Positions 16,098 to 23,353 of a stretch of 46,790 nucleotides of DNA are shown in pieces. Source of the DNA: an uncultured Collinsella sp. GTDB taxonomy: Bacteria > Actinomycetota > Coriobacteriia > Coriobacteriales > Coriobacteriaceae. Under the pieces are notes generated by a model, which was not told the DNA's origin, made no database searches, and worked only from the letters and a program-made list of their open reading frames with translations. How positions within the stretch are numbered: the first letter of the stretch is position 1; every line of letters begins with the position of its first letter. The stretch is from positions 1-46,790 of the forward strand of contig CATXXF010000012.1 of the NCBI GenBank assembly GCA_958403395.1, given 5' to 3'. A program made the translations under genes and the position numbers.

Positions 16098-17399
16098 CTA
16101 TGCCAGCTTGTCGATCTGCCCAATCTCCCAAAGCGGAATATTGATGAGCATGCCCTCGTCTCTATATGCCGCCAGGGAGCTCCTCACGCAACGCTCGAGT
16201 TTGAATTTTTCGCAGGCTACTTTCAGACTCTTCGCTTTAAGGTTCTCTGCCGCCTTGACCTCAAGCGGAAGCACGGTTCCCGCATGGTCGATGGCAAAGT
16301 CGGTTTCGGCATTGCCGGAGGTAGAGGACCAATACGCGGGAGTTTTGTCCTGGAGCAAAAGCTCCTGCGCGACGTATTGTTCGGTCAGCGAACCTTTGAA
16401 CTCGGTAAAAACAGCGGATCCGTTAAGAACGATGGCCGGAGAGAGACCGGAGAGCGCTCCGAGGATGCCGGTGTCGATGCAGAACAGTTTGAAGCCCGAG
16501 AGGTCTTCGTAGCTCGAGAGCGGCGCCTTTAGAGCGGAAGCACGTGGCACCTTATGAACGATTCCGTAGTCCGTGAGCCACTGGAGGCTTTCCTCGAAAT
16601 CGCGTGCGCGCGCTCCGGGACGAAGGGCGCCATAGACAAACTTCTTGTTCTCCTTTGCAAGCTGGCCGGGAAGGGATTTCCAAACCAACCTCATGCGCTC
16701 GACGATGCGGGCGGGTGCATGTTTGCCAAAATCGGATTCGTAAGCCTCGATGATTTGCTGTTGAAGCCTTCGGGCTTCGATGAAGTCGCGTGTCTCGGCG
16801 AAAGTGGAGACAACTTCGGGCATACCGCCGACAACAAGGTATTCCTTGAGCAAGTGCTCGAGTTTTTCGGTAACGTTTGCTAGAAGGTTCATGTCTGCGG
16901 CAAGGATGGCGTCGGCGAGCGGGTTGCCGTCGACGGCACGAACGAACTCAGCAAACCCCATGGGACGCATGGTGAGCTGGTCGATTTTGCCGACGGGAAA
17001 TGACTCGTTTTCGCGTCGGAGCGCGAGGCCCATATAGGAACCGGCTGCTACGATGTGGTATTCGGGCGCAAGCTCGTTGAAGTACTTGAGCGAGGTGATC
17101 CCGCGTGGCGCTTCTTGGATCTCGTCGAAGATGATGAGCGTGTCTTCCGGCGTTACGGTTTGGCCACGTAGGAGTTCTATCTGGGAGATGATGCGCTTGG
17201 GGTCGAGGTCCCCATCGAACAGCGAGCGTGTGCTCGGCTCGAGCATAAAGTCAAAACGAATGACGTTTCGATACTGCTGGCTTGCGAATTCGTTAAGAAG
17301 CCAAGTCTTTCCTGTCTGGCGGGCTCCCTTAAGCAAGAGAGGTTTGCGATTCGCCCTTGATTTCCAAGCGATAAGTTCACTCATAAGCTGTCGCTGCAT
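16098..17399 (-). CDS. AAA ATPase, AAA_14 / DUF4143 family
   Basis: 433 residues. N-terminal P-loop KGARQTGKTWLLNEFA near 20-35, Walker B DTLIIFDEIQEAPRG near 89-103, then a sensor GSYMGLAL. The C-terminal half carries the DUF4143 pattern, ending in ETDFAIDHAGTVLPLEVKAAEN, a PD-(D/E)xK-like D...E.K arrangement. The family is common on mobile and defence-associated DNA; its biochemical role is not settled. A TTG 12 bases upstream is possible, but GGGAGG sits just before the ATG at 17399, so that start is chosen. Base composition is less GC-rich than neighbours. Three palindromic 33-bp repeats lie directly upstream. Confidence 0.82.
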   Translation of the reverse strand: MQRQLMSELIAWKSRANRKPLLLKGARQTGKTWLLNEFASQQYRNVIRFDFMLEPSTRSLFDGDLDPKRIISQIELLRGQTVTPEDTLIIFDEIQEAPRGITSLKYFNELAPEYHIVAAGSYMGLALRRENESFPVGKIDQLTMRPMGFAEFVRAVDGNPLADAILAADMNLLANVTEKLEHLLKEYLVVGGMPEVVSTFAETRDFIEARRLQQQIIEAYESDFGKHAPARIVERMRLVWKSLPGQLAKENKKFVYGALRPGARARDFEESLQWLTDYGIVHKVPRASALKAPLSSYEDLSGFKLFCIDTGILGALSGLSPAIVLNGSAVFTEFKGSLTEQYVAQELLLQDKTPAYWSSTSGNAETDFAIDHAGTVLPLEVKAAENLKAKSLKVACEKFKLERCVRSSLAAYRDEGMLINIPLWEIGQIDKLA

Positions 17400-17442
17400 A
17401 TTGCCTCCCAACCCTCTCGGCTAGTATAAGGCCATTTGGGAG

Positions 17443-17530
17443 TTTCCATCGGAAAATGTGGGAGACAACCACGTTTTTCCATCGGAAAATGTGGGAGACA
17501 GCCACGTTTTTCCATTGGAAAATGTGGGAA
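17443..17530. repeat. Three 33-bp tandem repeats with palindromic core
   Basis: Three near-identical units with a 33-base period. Each has the palindrome TTTCC-ATC-GGAAA (third copy: ATT) followed by ATGTGGGAGACA and, in the first two, an ACCACGT/GCCACGT tail. They sit 44-131 bases upstream of the ATPase ATG on its promoter side. They could be stacked operators. Only three units exist and the period is contiguous, so it is not a CRISPR. Confidence 0.85.
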
Positions 17531-17539
17531 CACCAACCT

Positions 17540-17608
17540 AAGTTGCGGTGGAATAGTTCCTAAATGGGCTGGTAAACTGCCAAAACAGGAACTATTCCAC
17601 CGCAACTT
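17540..17608. repeat. Large palindromic repeat, family A copy 3 (perfect 22-bp arms)
   Basis: Arms 17540-17561 and 17587-17608 are perfect 22-bp inverted repeats starting AAGTTGCGGTGGAATAG. Relative to copy 1, the AGGGA/TCCCT block is GTTCC/GGAAC here, so both arms changed together. Confidence 0.9.
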
Positions 17609-17613
17609 AGAGC

Positions 17614-17694
17614 CCCACCGGCGTGTAAAAGAAACGAGCCCGCATCCCTTGGGGACACGGGCTCGAAAGCTCCATATGGTAGGGGCGGTGGGAC
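17614..17694. repeat. 81-bp direct repeat, copy A (truncated tRNA-Leu 3' end and flank)
   Basis: This segment repeats, with a few substitutions and the same length, at 17810-17890. It includes a CGAGCCCG...CGGGCTCG hairpin that is the probable tRNA-Leu terminator on the minus strand, and TGGTAGGGGCGGTGGGA, the last 17 bases of tRNA-Leu in complement. The tRNA body is missing after that, so copy A is a tail without a tRNA. Confidence 0.85.
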
Positions 17695-17809
17695 GTCCGC
17701 GCATTTGCTGCGCAAATACGCACTGGCTTCGGCCGCCTGTCGGCGCCCTCGCCGGCTCGCTTCGGACGCTGCGCGTCCGCTTAACGCTCGCCCCCTCGCG
17801 GGTTCGAGT

Positions 17810-17890
17810 CCCACCGGCATCTAAAAGAAGCGAGCCCGCATCCCTGGGGGACACGGGCTCGAAAGCTCCATATGGTAGGGGCGGTGGGAC
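17810..17890. repeat. 81-bp direct repeat, copy B (joined to intact tRNA-Leu)
   Basis: Partner of 17614-17694, offset by 196 bases. Its right end runs into the intact tRNA gene; its left end follows a T-arm-like sequence in the opposite orientation. This is what a duplication or an integration/excision event at a tRNA 3' end would leave. Confidence 0.85.
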
Positions 17891-17957
17891 TCGAACCCAC
17901 AATCCTTGCGGCGAGAGATTTTAAGTCTCCTGCGTATGCCAATTCCGCCACGCCCCC
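17873..17957 (-). tRNA. tRNA-Leu (anticodon UAA)
   Basis: On the minus strand the gene begins GGGGGCGTGGCGGAATTGG and ends GTGGGTTCGAGTCCCAC-CGCCCCTA-CCA. The acceptor stem is GGGGGCG/CGCCCCT (one G-U pair), the anticodon loop is CTTAAAA (UAA, leucine), and an extended variable arm makes it class II at 85 bases. CCA is encoded. A CGAGCCCG/CGGGCTCG hairpin follows as probable terminator. It is intact. Confidence 0.95.
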
Positions 17958-17988
17958 GTGAGACTAGAAGTCTAGCACAAGCCGTTCG

Positions 17989-18612
17989 TTACGCGTTGAC
18001 GGCCATCGAGTGTTGGCCCGACTTCTCCAGGAACTCCTGGAACTTGGCTTCGTCGCCCTTGTTCTGGTACTGCAGGGCCAGCAGGTACTCCAGTCGGCAG
18101 CGCTTGACCGGGTCGTCGCCGACATCCTCGAGCATACGCTCCAGCTCGGGAATGTCGTTGTGGCGCTTGAGGATCATCGTGTCGTACATCAGCTGGCATT
18201 CGTGTGCGACCGCCTCGGCCTGACCGCCCTCAAAGCCCTTGATCTCGTGCAGAAGCTCCTTGGACTTTTTGCGGTCCTCCTGGCCAACGTAGTAGTTAAA
18301 GGCTTTGATCACCAGGTCGACGCGCTGCATCTTGGGCAGATTGAGCCCCAGCAGCAAATCGAACATCTCATCGGCGCGCTTGTGGTCCTCGCGCAGCAGA
18401 TAGGAGTTCAGACGCAGGTAGTCGCGGTTGTAGCGCGGGTACAGCATGCTGGTGAGTTTGCCGTCGAGCAAACGATCGAACTCGTCCCACTGCTTGGCGG
18501 CCATAAGCTGCTGCAGACGCTTGAACGTGGTGCGTTTTTTGACGCTAAAGAATACCGACACGGCGATGCAGATGATAACGACGGCGGTCCAGAGGGTGCG
18601 AGAATCGGGCAT
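17989..18612 (-). CDS. Membrane-anchored TPR-like protein of unknown function
   Basis: 207 residues. One N-terminal membrane helix (about 6-24, LWTAVVIICIAVSVFF) is followed by a basic KKRT stop and a long helical region. The latter has TPR/Sel1-like periodicity: LMAAKQWDEFDRLLDGKL, LLREDHKRADEMFDLLL, YYVGQEDRKKSKELLHEI, ECQLMYDTMILKRHN, LEYLLALQYQNKGDEAKF. The cytoplasmic domain probably binds a partner protein. An upstream in-frame ATG at 18723 would add 37 unlikely residues; the ATG at 18612 has AAGGA nine bases before it. I do not recognise a named family. Confidence 0.75.
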   Translation of the reverse strand: MPDSRTLWTAVVIICIAVSVFFSVKKRTTFKRLQQLMAAKQWDEFDRLLDGKLTSMLYPRYNRDYLRLNSYLLREDHKRADEMFDLLLGLNLPKMQRVDLVIKAFNYYVGQEDRKKSKELLHEIKGFEGGQAEAVAHECQLMYDTMILKRHNDIPELERMLEDVGDDPVKRCRLEYLLALQYQNKGDEAKFQEFLEKSGQHSMAVNA

Positions 18613-18775
18613 TTCAGAGTCCTTAGTCGCTCGTAAAGCGAGCGGTATGGCAACACGTACTAGATGTATTATACGCAGCGCGTAAGCAAACTGGCATAAA
18701 AGCTCATCGAGGCTGAGTGCCATCGCTCGCTGCGGTACACTTACCTAAAGTAAACCATGAAGGGAGACATTACCT

Positions 18776-19063
18776 ATGAAGAAGATTGTTTTGGCTTGCG
18801 GTGCTGGCGCTGCTACTTCCACGCTTGTTGCCCAGAAGGTCGCCACCATGCTCGACGCCAACGGTTATGCCGGCAAGTATGAGATCGTGCAGTGTGCCAT
18901 CTCCGAGGCCAAGGACTACTGCGACGAGGGCGCCGACCTGCTGATCGCCACCACCGTTGCCCCCGAGGGCCTCACCTGCCCGTACGTGAGCGGCGTGCCC
19001 TTCATGACCGGCATGAACCGCGTTGCTGCCGAGAAGGCCGTTCTCGACGTCATGGCTCAGTAG
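18776..19063 (+). CDS. PTS sugar transporter subunit IIB, galactitol/lactose-like (orphan)
   Basis: 95 residues. KKIVLACGAGAATSTLVAQKV at the N-terminus holds the phospho-accepting Cys8 in a P-loop, as in GatB-type IIB proteins. The rest (a DLLIATTVAP strand, a C-terminal MNRVAAEKAVLDVMAQ helix) fits the small alpha/beta IIB fold. It would take phosphate from a IIA and pass it to the sugar, but no IIA or IIC gene is in the window. AAGGGAG precedes the ATG. TACACT at 18736-18741 may be its -10 box. A VOC protein follows 11 bases later. Confidence 0.85.
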   Translation: MKKIVLACGAGAATSTLVAQKVATMLDANGYAGKYEIVQCAISEAKDYCDEGADLLIATTVAPEGLTCPYVSGVPFMTGMNRVAAEKAVLDVMAQ

Positions 19064-19074
19064 GCGCTGACTGT

Positions 19075-19449
19075 ATGAATGAGCAGAACGCCAATCCGGT
19101 CGAGCTCTTTGGCATGCGCGTTGCCCATGTGGGCATTAACGCCACCGACCCGGCAGGCGCCCTGGAGATCGCGGAGCTGTTCTCGACGATGATGGGCCTG
19201 CCCGTCATCGAGACCCCGGTTTCGTACTTCAACGATTCGCTGGTCGAGATCATGAAGCAGAACGGTCGTGGCACCAAAGGCCACATCGGCTTTGCCGTTA
19301 ACGACATCGATGCAGCTGAGAAGTGGTTTGCCGAGCGCGGGCTCGAGGTCAACGAGGAGTCGCGCGTGCTGCTGCCCGACGGCGGCACCAAGCTCGTGTA
19401 CTTTAAGCGCGAGTTCGCCGGTTTCGCCGTGCACCTGTGCCGCGAGTAG
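19075..19449 (+). CDS. VOC (glyoxalase-like) family protein
   Basis: 124 residues. VAHVGINATDPAGALEIAELFSTMMG near 15-40 and KGHIGFAVNDIDAAEKWFAERGLEV near 64-88 are the two beta-alpha-beta-beta-beta halves of a vicinal-oxygen-chelate fold, and HLCRE ends it. Similar domains occur fused to KDPG/KHG aldolases in some gut bacteria (from memory), so this may be a stand-alone version of that accessory domain. Metal ligands are plausible (His17, His66, Glu near the end) but not proven. It has a weak Shine-Dalgarno and is probably coupled to the IIB gene. Confidence 0.7.
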   Translation: MNEQNANPVELFGMRVAHVGINATDPAGALEIAELFSTMMGLPVIETPVSYFNDSLVEIMKQNGRGTKGHIGFAVNDIDAAEKWFAERGLEVNEESRVLLPDGGTKLVYFKREFAGFAVHLCRE

Positions 19450-19473
19450 CGCACAAGCTGCCATAGCTGGCAA

Positions 19474-19510
19474 AAAGGGATAGGGTCGCGTGGCCCTATC
19501 CCTTTATTTA
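19474..19510. terminator. Strong bidirectional terminator
   Basis: AAAGGGATAGGG (19474-19485) pairs perfectly with CCCTATCCCTTT (19494-19505), followed by ATTTAT. The A/T-rich arms give a U-tail on both strands, so it serves the VOC gene and the convergent sensor kinase gene. Confidence 0.88.
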
Positions 19511-19524
19511 TGCCGAGGGGCTTC

Positions 19525-20820
19525 CTATCGTGGCAGGCGAATCGTAAAGCGGCTGCCGACCCCTTCGACCGAGGTCACACCGATGACGCCGCCGTGGCTG
19601 TCGACGATCCACTTGGCGATCGCAAGCCCCAGACCCGAACCCTGTGCGCCGGCATCGCGCGCGTTGTCGGCACGGTAGAACCGCTCGAACGCGTGAGCTG
19701 CGGATTCCTGGTTCATGCCGATGCCCTCGTCCTCAACACTTATGTCGATCGTGTCCGCGCCCGCATCCGGCGTTATGCCAAATGTGACAGTCGTTCCCGC
19801 ATCCGAGTACTTGGCGGCGTTTTGCACGATCACGCGCAGAGCCTGCTTCACGAGCGCCACGTCGACGGGCGCGTCGCAGCGCGGGTCGCTGGCAAGCAAG
19901 GTGTCAAAAGTCAGCCGATACGTGTGCTCGGCATCGATCATCTGTGACTCCTCGCATACCTCGCTGACCAGTGCAGCCAAGTTGGTATGCGCGCGCCGCA
20001 GGACCGTGCGCCCGGCATCGCCGCGCGCCAAAAACAGCAGCTGTTCTACGAGCTCTTGCATGTGCTCGCTTTCGGCCTTGAGGGACGCGATAGACTCCGC
20101 CAGCACGTCCGGGTCGTCTTTGCCCCAGCGGTCGAGCATGTTTACGTAGCCCTGAATCACCGCGATGGGCGTGCGCAGCTCGTGGCTCGCATCGTTGACA
20201 AAGCGCATCTGCTGCAGCTTGGCCTCTTGCATCTGACGCAGTAGGCGGTTGAGTGCGACCTCGATGCTTGCCAGGTCGGCGTCGCCGGTAGTGACGCTCG
20301 GCGAGTCGACGCTTGCGCGCTCGATGGCCTGCTCCAGCGTTTCCATCTTGCCGCCGGAGAGCTGCATGCGGCCGAGTTCGTCCACGCGCAGTGCCAAGTC
20401 GTTGAGCGGTGCCATGGTACGGCGCACACGGCGGGCACCGCCGAGCATGTTGAGCACGCTGATGACCTGCCAACCCACAACGACAAGGTAGAGAGGCCAT
20501 AGCGCGACGAGGTCCTGCGCGAGGGGGAAAGTCTTGGTGGTACGCGCAAGCTCGACGGTATAGGTGAGCGTTGCCAGGTCCCAGCCGCGCGCGGGCGTCA
20601 GCGACATGCCGTGAACGGTGGCGCTGGGGATCCATCCTGCGGTAAACGCGCCGTCGGGCAGCGTCTGGTTGTATCCATAGACGAGGATCGCCGTCGCAAT
20701 CACCATCAGCAGCAGATCGAGCCAGACGTAGCTTATCAGGCGGCGCCACATATAGACCCAGTTGATGGCGCGGGCGATGGAGGTGACGCGCTTGGCCTCG
20801 GCGTTACGCGCGGCAGACAT
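19525..20820 (-). CDS. Sensor histidine kinase, OmpR-partner type
   Basis: 431 residues. Two membrane helices (about 24-44 and 103-123) bracket an extracytoplasmic loop of about 60 residues, followed by a HAMP-like linker. The H-box SHELRTPIAVIQGYVNML near 213-230 holds the phospho-acceptor His; N-box VIVQNAAKYSDAG, G1-box DEGIGM and G2-box GSGLGLAIAKWIVDSHGG follow. The ATG at 20820 overlaps the end of the response regulator by 17 bases, so the pair is co-translated. The signal is unknown. Confidence 0.9.
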   Translation of the reverse strand: MSAARNAEAKRVTSIARAINWVYMWRRLISYVWLDLLLMVIATAILVYGYNQTLPDGAFTAGWIPSATVHGMSLTPARGWDLATLTYTVELARTTKTFPLAQDLVALWPLYLVVVGWQVISVLNMLGGARRVRRTMAPLNDLALRVDELGRMQLSGGKMETLEQAIERASVDSPSVTTGDADLASIEVALNRLLRQMQEAKLQQMRFVNDASHELRTPIAVIQGYVNMLDRWGKDDPDVLAESIASLKAESEHMQELVEQLLFLARGDAGRTVLRRAHTNLAALVSEVCEESQMIDAEHTYRLTFDTLLASDPRCDAPVDVALVKQALRVIVQNAAKYSDAGTTVTFGITPDAGADTIDISVEDEGIGMNQESAAHAFERFYRADNARDAGAQGSGLGLAIAKWIVDSHGGVIGVTSVEGVGSRFTIRLPR

Positions 20821-21574
20821 AGCCCACCCCGCGCACGGTCTGGATGATGCGGGCACCGCCGGCGTCCTCGATCTTGGCGCGCAGGTGCGCGATGTGCACG
20901 TCGACGTTGTTGGTGTCGCCCACGTATTCGTAGCCCAGCGCCTCGTGCGCAATGCGCTCGCGCGTGAGCACGGTCTCGGCATGCGCCATAAGCAGGGCGA
21001 GGACGTCGAACTCGCGGGCGGTCAGCACGATGGGCGAGCCGCCGACCGTGACTTCGCGGCGGTCGGGATCGAGCGCGACCGAACCCACGGTGAGCGCGGC
21101 GGGGGAGGGCGCGGCTGAGGTCTTGGCCGAGTCTCCAGCCGGGGGTATCGCAGCGGCACCCGTAGCGCCCTCCCCGGCCCCAACGCCGCCAACGCCCGAA
21201 GCCGCCCGCACGGCCTCCGAGCGCTTCAGCGCAACGCGGATCCGTGCGAACAACTCCTCAATCGCAAACGGCTTGGTCAGGTAATCGTCGGCGCCGGCAT
21301 CGAGCCCGGCCACCTTGTCCATCACGGCATCTCGCGCGGTGACCATAATCACCGGCACATCCTTGTGCTTGCGGACACGCCGCAGGACCTCCATGCCGTT
21401 GAGCTGTGGCAACAGCACATCGAGCAGAATCAGATCGTAGTCGCGCTCCAGCGCCAGGTCCACGGCGGTGCGGCCGTCAGCGGCGTGCTCCACTTGGTAG
21501 CCCTCGTGCTCCAGCTCGAGCGTCACAAAGCGGGCGATTTTCTCCTCGTCCTCTACGATCAGGATCCGTGCCAT
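20804..21574 (-). CDS. OmpR/PhoB-family response regulator
   Basis: 256 residues. Receiver domain 1-120: VEDEEKIA acidic pocket, the phospho-Asp in LILLDVLLPQLNGME near 50-64, and Lys in LTKPFAIEEL. A 45-residue Gly/Ala/Pro/Ser-rich linker (about 125-165) is longer than usual. The C-terminal winged helix ends TVRGVGYVCRA. It is transcribed with the downstream kinase gene (17-base overlap); the UBA-like membrane protein gene lies 18 bases upstream in the same direction and may belong to the operon. Confidence 0.92.
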   Translation of the reverse strand: MARILIVEDEEKIARFVTLELEHEGYQVEHAADGRTAVDLALERDYDLILLDVLLPQLNGMEVLRRVRKHKDVPVIMVTARDAVMDKVAGLDAGADDYLTKPFAIEELFARIRVALKRSEAVRAASGVGGVGAGEGATGAAAIPPAGDSAKTSAAPSPAALTVGSVALDPDRREVTVGGSPIVLTAREFDVLALLMAHAETVLTRERIAHEALGYEYVGDTNNVDVHIAHLRAKIEDAGGARIIQTVRGVGYVCRA

Positions 21575-21592
21575 GTGTGCCCCCGTCTGCGA

Positions 21593-22135
21593 TTACTTGT
21601 CGCCGTTCAGATTTTGCTTGATGTCGTCCGCGGCGTCGGCGGCGTGATTCATAAGGTTGTTGATGCTGCCGGGCACGTCGCCGTCGCTGTCGATGCGGTA
21701 GCGCATGCCAAAGAACAGGCCAATCAGCATCAGCCAAATCGTAGCGCCCCAGGCAAACAGGGCGATGATGGGGATCAGGATGGGGATGTTGAGGATGATC
21801 GCATCGCGGCGCGTGGCGATAAACTTGGTGTCCAGGCTCAGGCGGAAGAGCTTTTTGAGGTACTCCCACACGCTGTCCATCTTCTTGGAGAAGTCGGTCT
21901 TTTCGCTCGACTTCTCGTAGGCGGCCTGCGCGGCGACCATCTCGGCCGAGGGCTCATCGACCGGCACGGACTCGGTGGCGGCGTGCGCCGATGTGGTCTG
22001 CGTCTTGCCCTGCGACTCGAGCCAAATGATGGCGTCCAAAACGTTGCCGTCGGCGGCGTCGAGCGCGGCCTTGGCATCGGTGTAGCTCACGTTGCACTTG
22101 GTGCGGATGGTTTCAACTTTTTCGAGGTCGTCCAT
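21593..22135 (-). CDS. UBA-like / DUF4342-type membrane protein
   Basis: 180 residues. The N-terminal 45 (VETIRTKCNVSYTDAKAALDAADGN...DAIIWLES) have the pattern of the UBA/TS-N three-helix fold found in elongation factor Ts. An acidic/polar linker follows, then a hydrophobic hairpin (about 112-142, with IPILIPIIALFAW and LMLIGLFFG) and a polar tail. DUF4342 proteins combine such a domain with a membrane segment; that assignment is from memory. GAAAGGACAGGTC precedes the ATG. It may share an operon with the two-component genes. Confidence 0.72.
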   Translation of the reverse strand: MDDLEKVETIRTKCNVSYTDAKAALDAADGNVLDAIIWLESQGKTQTTSAHAATESVPVDEPSAEMVAAQAAYEKSSEKTDFSKKMDSVWEYLKKLFRLSLDTKFIATRRDAIILNIPILIPIIALFAWGATIWLMLIGLFFGMRYRIDSDGDVPGSINNLMNHAADAADDIKQNLNGDK

Positions 22136-22390
22136 GACCTGTCCTTTCGTTCGATGGGCGCGACGCCAGGCGATCTGCCTGGGCGCGAGCGTTGCGTTCG
22201 GCGGCCTGCGTTGCGCGGCGCCGCCCCGCCCTTGGTCGAACTCTATAGTGCAGGTTATAGATTAAGCGATTCTTGAGCCAAGATTAATGTTGGATGAGTT
22301 TTTGGGTGGCGCGGGGAATCGTCCGGGACAGTTTTGAATCGGGTACTTTGGGTTATCCTGGTCTCACTGAGCAAATGACGTGCAAGCGAG

Positions 22391-23185
22391 ATGGTCGATA
22401 TGGCGGAGCGAAGAAAAAACTGGTCGAGGGAAGAAACCCTGGCGGCGTTGTTTTTGTACCTTGCTCTGCCTGCAAGGTTGATTGATGACAAAGGTGAGGA
22501 CGTGCAGACGTTAGCTCGCGCCATCGGTAGAACGCCGGCAGCGGTTTCCTTGAAGATATGGAACCTCGCTTCGTTTGATGAACGACGTCGTGCGCGCGGC
22601 AAGGTGGGAATGGTTAATGCCAGCAAGATGGACAAGATGGTATGGGCGGAGTACTCATCGGGTGGCGACGAGTTGATTGAGGAAGCGGCTGATGCTTTCT
22701 TTGGCCAGCTTGATCAACTTGATTCGGGCGATGTGATGAGCGACGATCTGCAAGATGCAATTGGAGCTAGCTTGCCGGAAGGACGAGATCGTGATGTGAT
22801 TATCTCAACCCGCGTTAATCAGCAGTTCTTTCGTAATACATTGCTCGTTAATTACAACTCGCATTGCTGTTTAACAGGTCTATCGAATCAGAAATTACTG
22901 GTAGCGAGCCACATCAAGCCATGGAAGGCGTCCGATCCCAAAACTGAGAGGCTTGCGCCAGACAACGGATTGCTTTTGAATGCTCTTCACGATAGGGCAT
23001 TTGACCAAGGGCTTATAACCATAACGAAGGATTTGAAGATTATAGTGTCTAGCATGGTTAGGCACGAGGCGCCCGAAGATGAGTACCTATGGCGTTATAA
23101 CGGTGAGCGAATTACACTGCCCAAACAATCAAGTCCTAGGGCGGAGTTTATTGAATATCACAACGATATGGTGTTTAAGGGCTAA
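22391..23185 (+). CDS. HNH endonuclease with N-terminal helix-turn-helix (HNH_2 type)
   Basis: 264 residues. The N-terminus (NWSREETLAALFLYLALPAR ... LARAIGRTPAAVSLKIWNLASFD, about 9-62) resembles a SANT/HTH-like DNA-binding unit. The C-terminal nuclease shows HCCLTGL near 156-162, the HNH core in SHIKPWKA near 171-178, then APDNGLLLNALHDRAFDQGLI. This layout matches putative restriction endonucleases of the HNH_2 class; some act on modified or foreign DNA. Codon use is clearly AT-richer than the neighbours, so recent transfer is likely. There is no adjacent methyltransferase. The start may be 22391 or 22400 (both ATG); neither has a strong Shine-Dalgarno. Confidence 0.82.
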   Translation: MVDMAERRKNWSREETLAALFLYLALPARLIDDKGEDVQTLARAIGRTPAAVSLKIWNLASFDERRRARGKVGMVNASKMDKMVWAEYSSGGDELIEEAADAFFGQLDQLDSGDVMSDDLQDAIGASLPEGRDRDVIISTRVNQQFFRNTLLVNYNSHCCLTGLSNQKLLVASHIKPWKASDPKTERLAPDNGLLLNALHDRAFDQGLITITKDLKIIVSSMVRHEAPEDEYLWRYNGERITLPKQSSPRAEFIEYHNDMVFKG

Positions 23186-23246
23186 AAAAATATATATCGG
23201 AACGATGCGTTGTGCCGATGCAGTTTAAGTTTGTTCGGCGAGCCAG

Positions 23247-23280
23247 GCGGACAGCACTCAAGTGCTAAAGTGCTGTCCGC
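23247..23280. terminator. 12-bp hairpin between convergent HNH and AIPR-like genes
   Basis: GCGGACAGCACT (23247-23258) pairs with AGTGCTGTCCGC (23269-23280). A second AGTGCT at 23261-23266 offers an alternative shorter pairing with AGCACT. No T-run follows, so it may be a structured repeat as much as a terminator. Confidence 0.6.
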
Positions 23281-23353
23281 TCGATCAAATATGAAGGAGG
23301 GTGCCTCTCTGCTCGACACTTCCGTTTGCCTATATGGCGCTCCTTCAAGGCCG

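Larger units (their letters stand above)
17400..17988. other. Non-coding repeat-rich region around tRNA-Leu
   Basis: From left to right: ATPase leader; three 33-bp tandem repeats; a family A palindrome; copy A of an 81-bp direct repeat; a GC-rich filler of about 115 bases with short stems; a tRNA T-arm-like remnant (GGGTTCGAGTCCCACCGGC, about 17800-17818); copy B of the direct repeat; and tRNA-Leu on the minus strand. Open frames across it on both strands follow repeats and tRNA sequence and are not genes. Confidence 0.8.

Noticed and set aside
17443..17530. CRISPR array
   Set aside because: The 33-base units are contiguous with no variable spacers, there are only three, and no cas gene is nearby.
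17695..17809. Second tRNA gene or a tRNA intron
   Set aside because: Only a T-arm-like end is present, with no acceptor or anticodon arms. The intact tRNA-Leu has no insertion at the anticodon loop.
17381..17924. Overlapping open frames on both strands across the repeats beside tRNA-Leu
   Set aside because: They translate the tandem repeats and the tRNA sequence (GGTRTHNP-type artefact) and change frame with the repeats. No gene is supported.
22336..22359. Sigma-70 promoter for the HNH gene (TTGAAT ... TATCCT)
   Set aside because: Spacing is only 14 bases and the matches are weak, so I did not list it.
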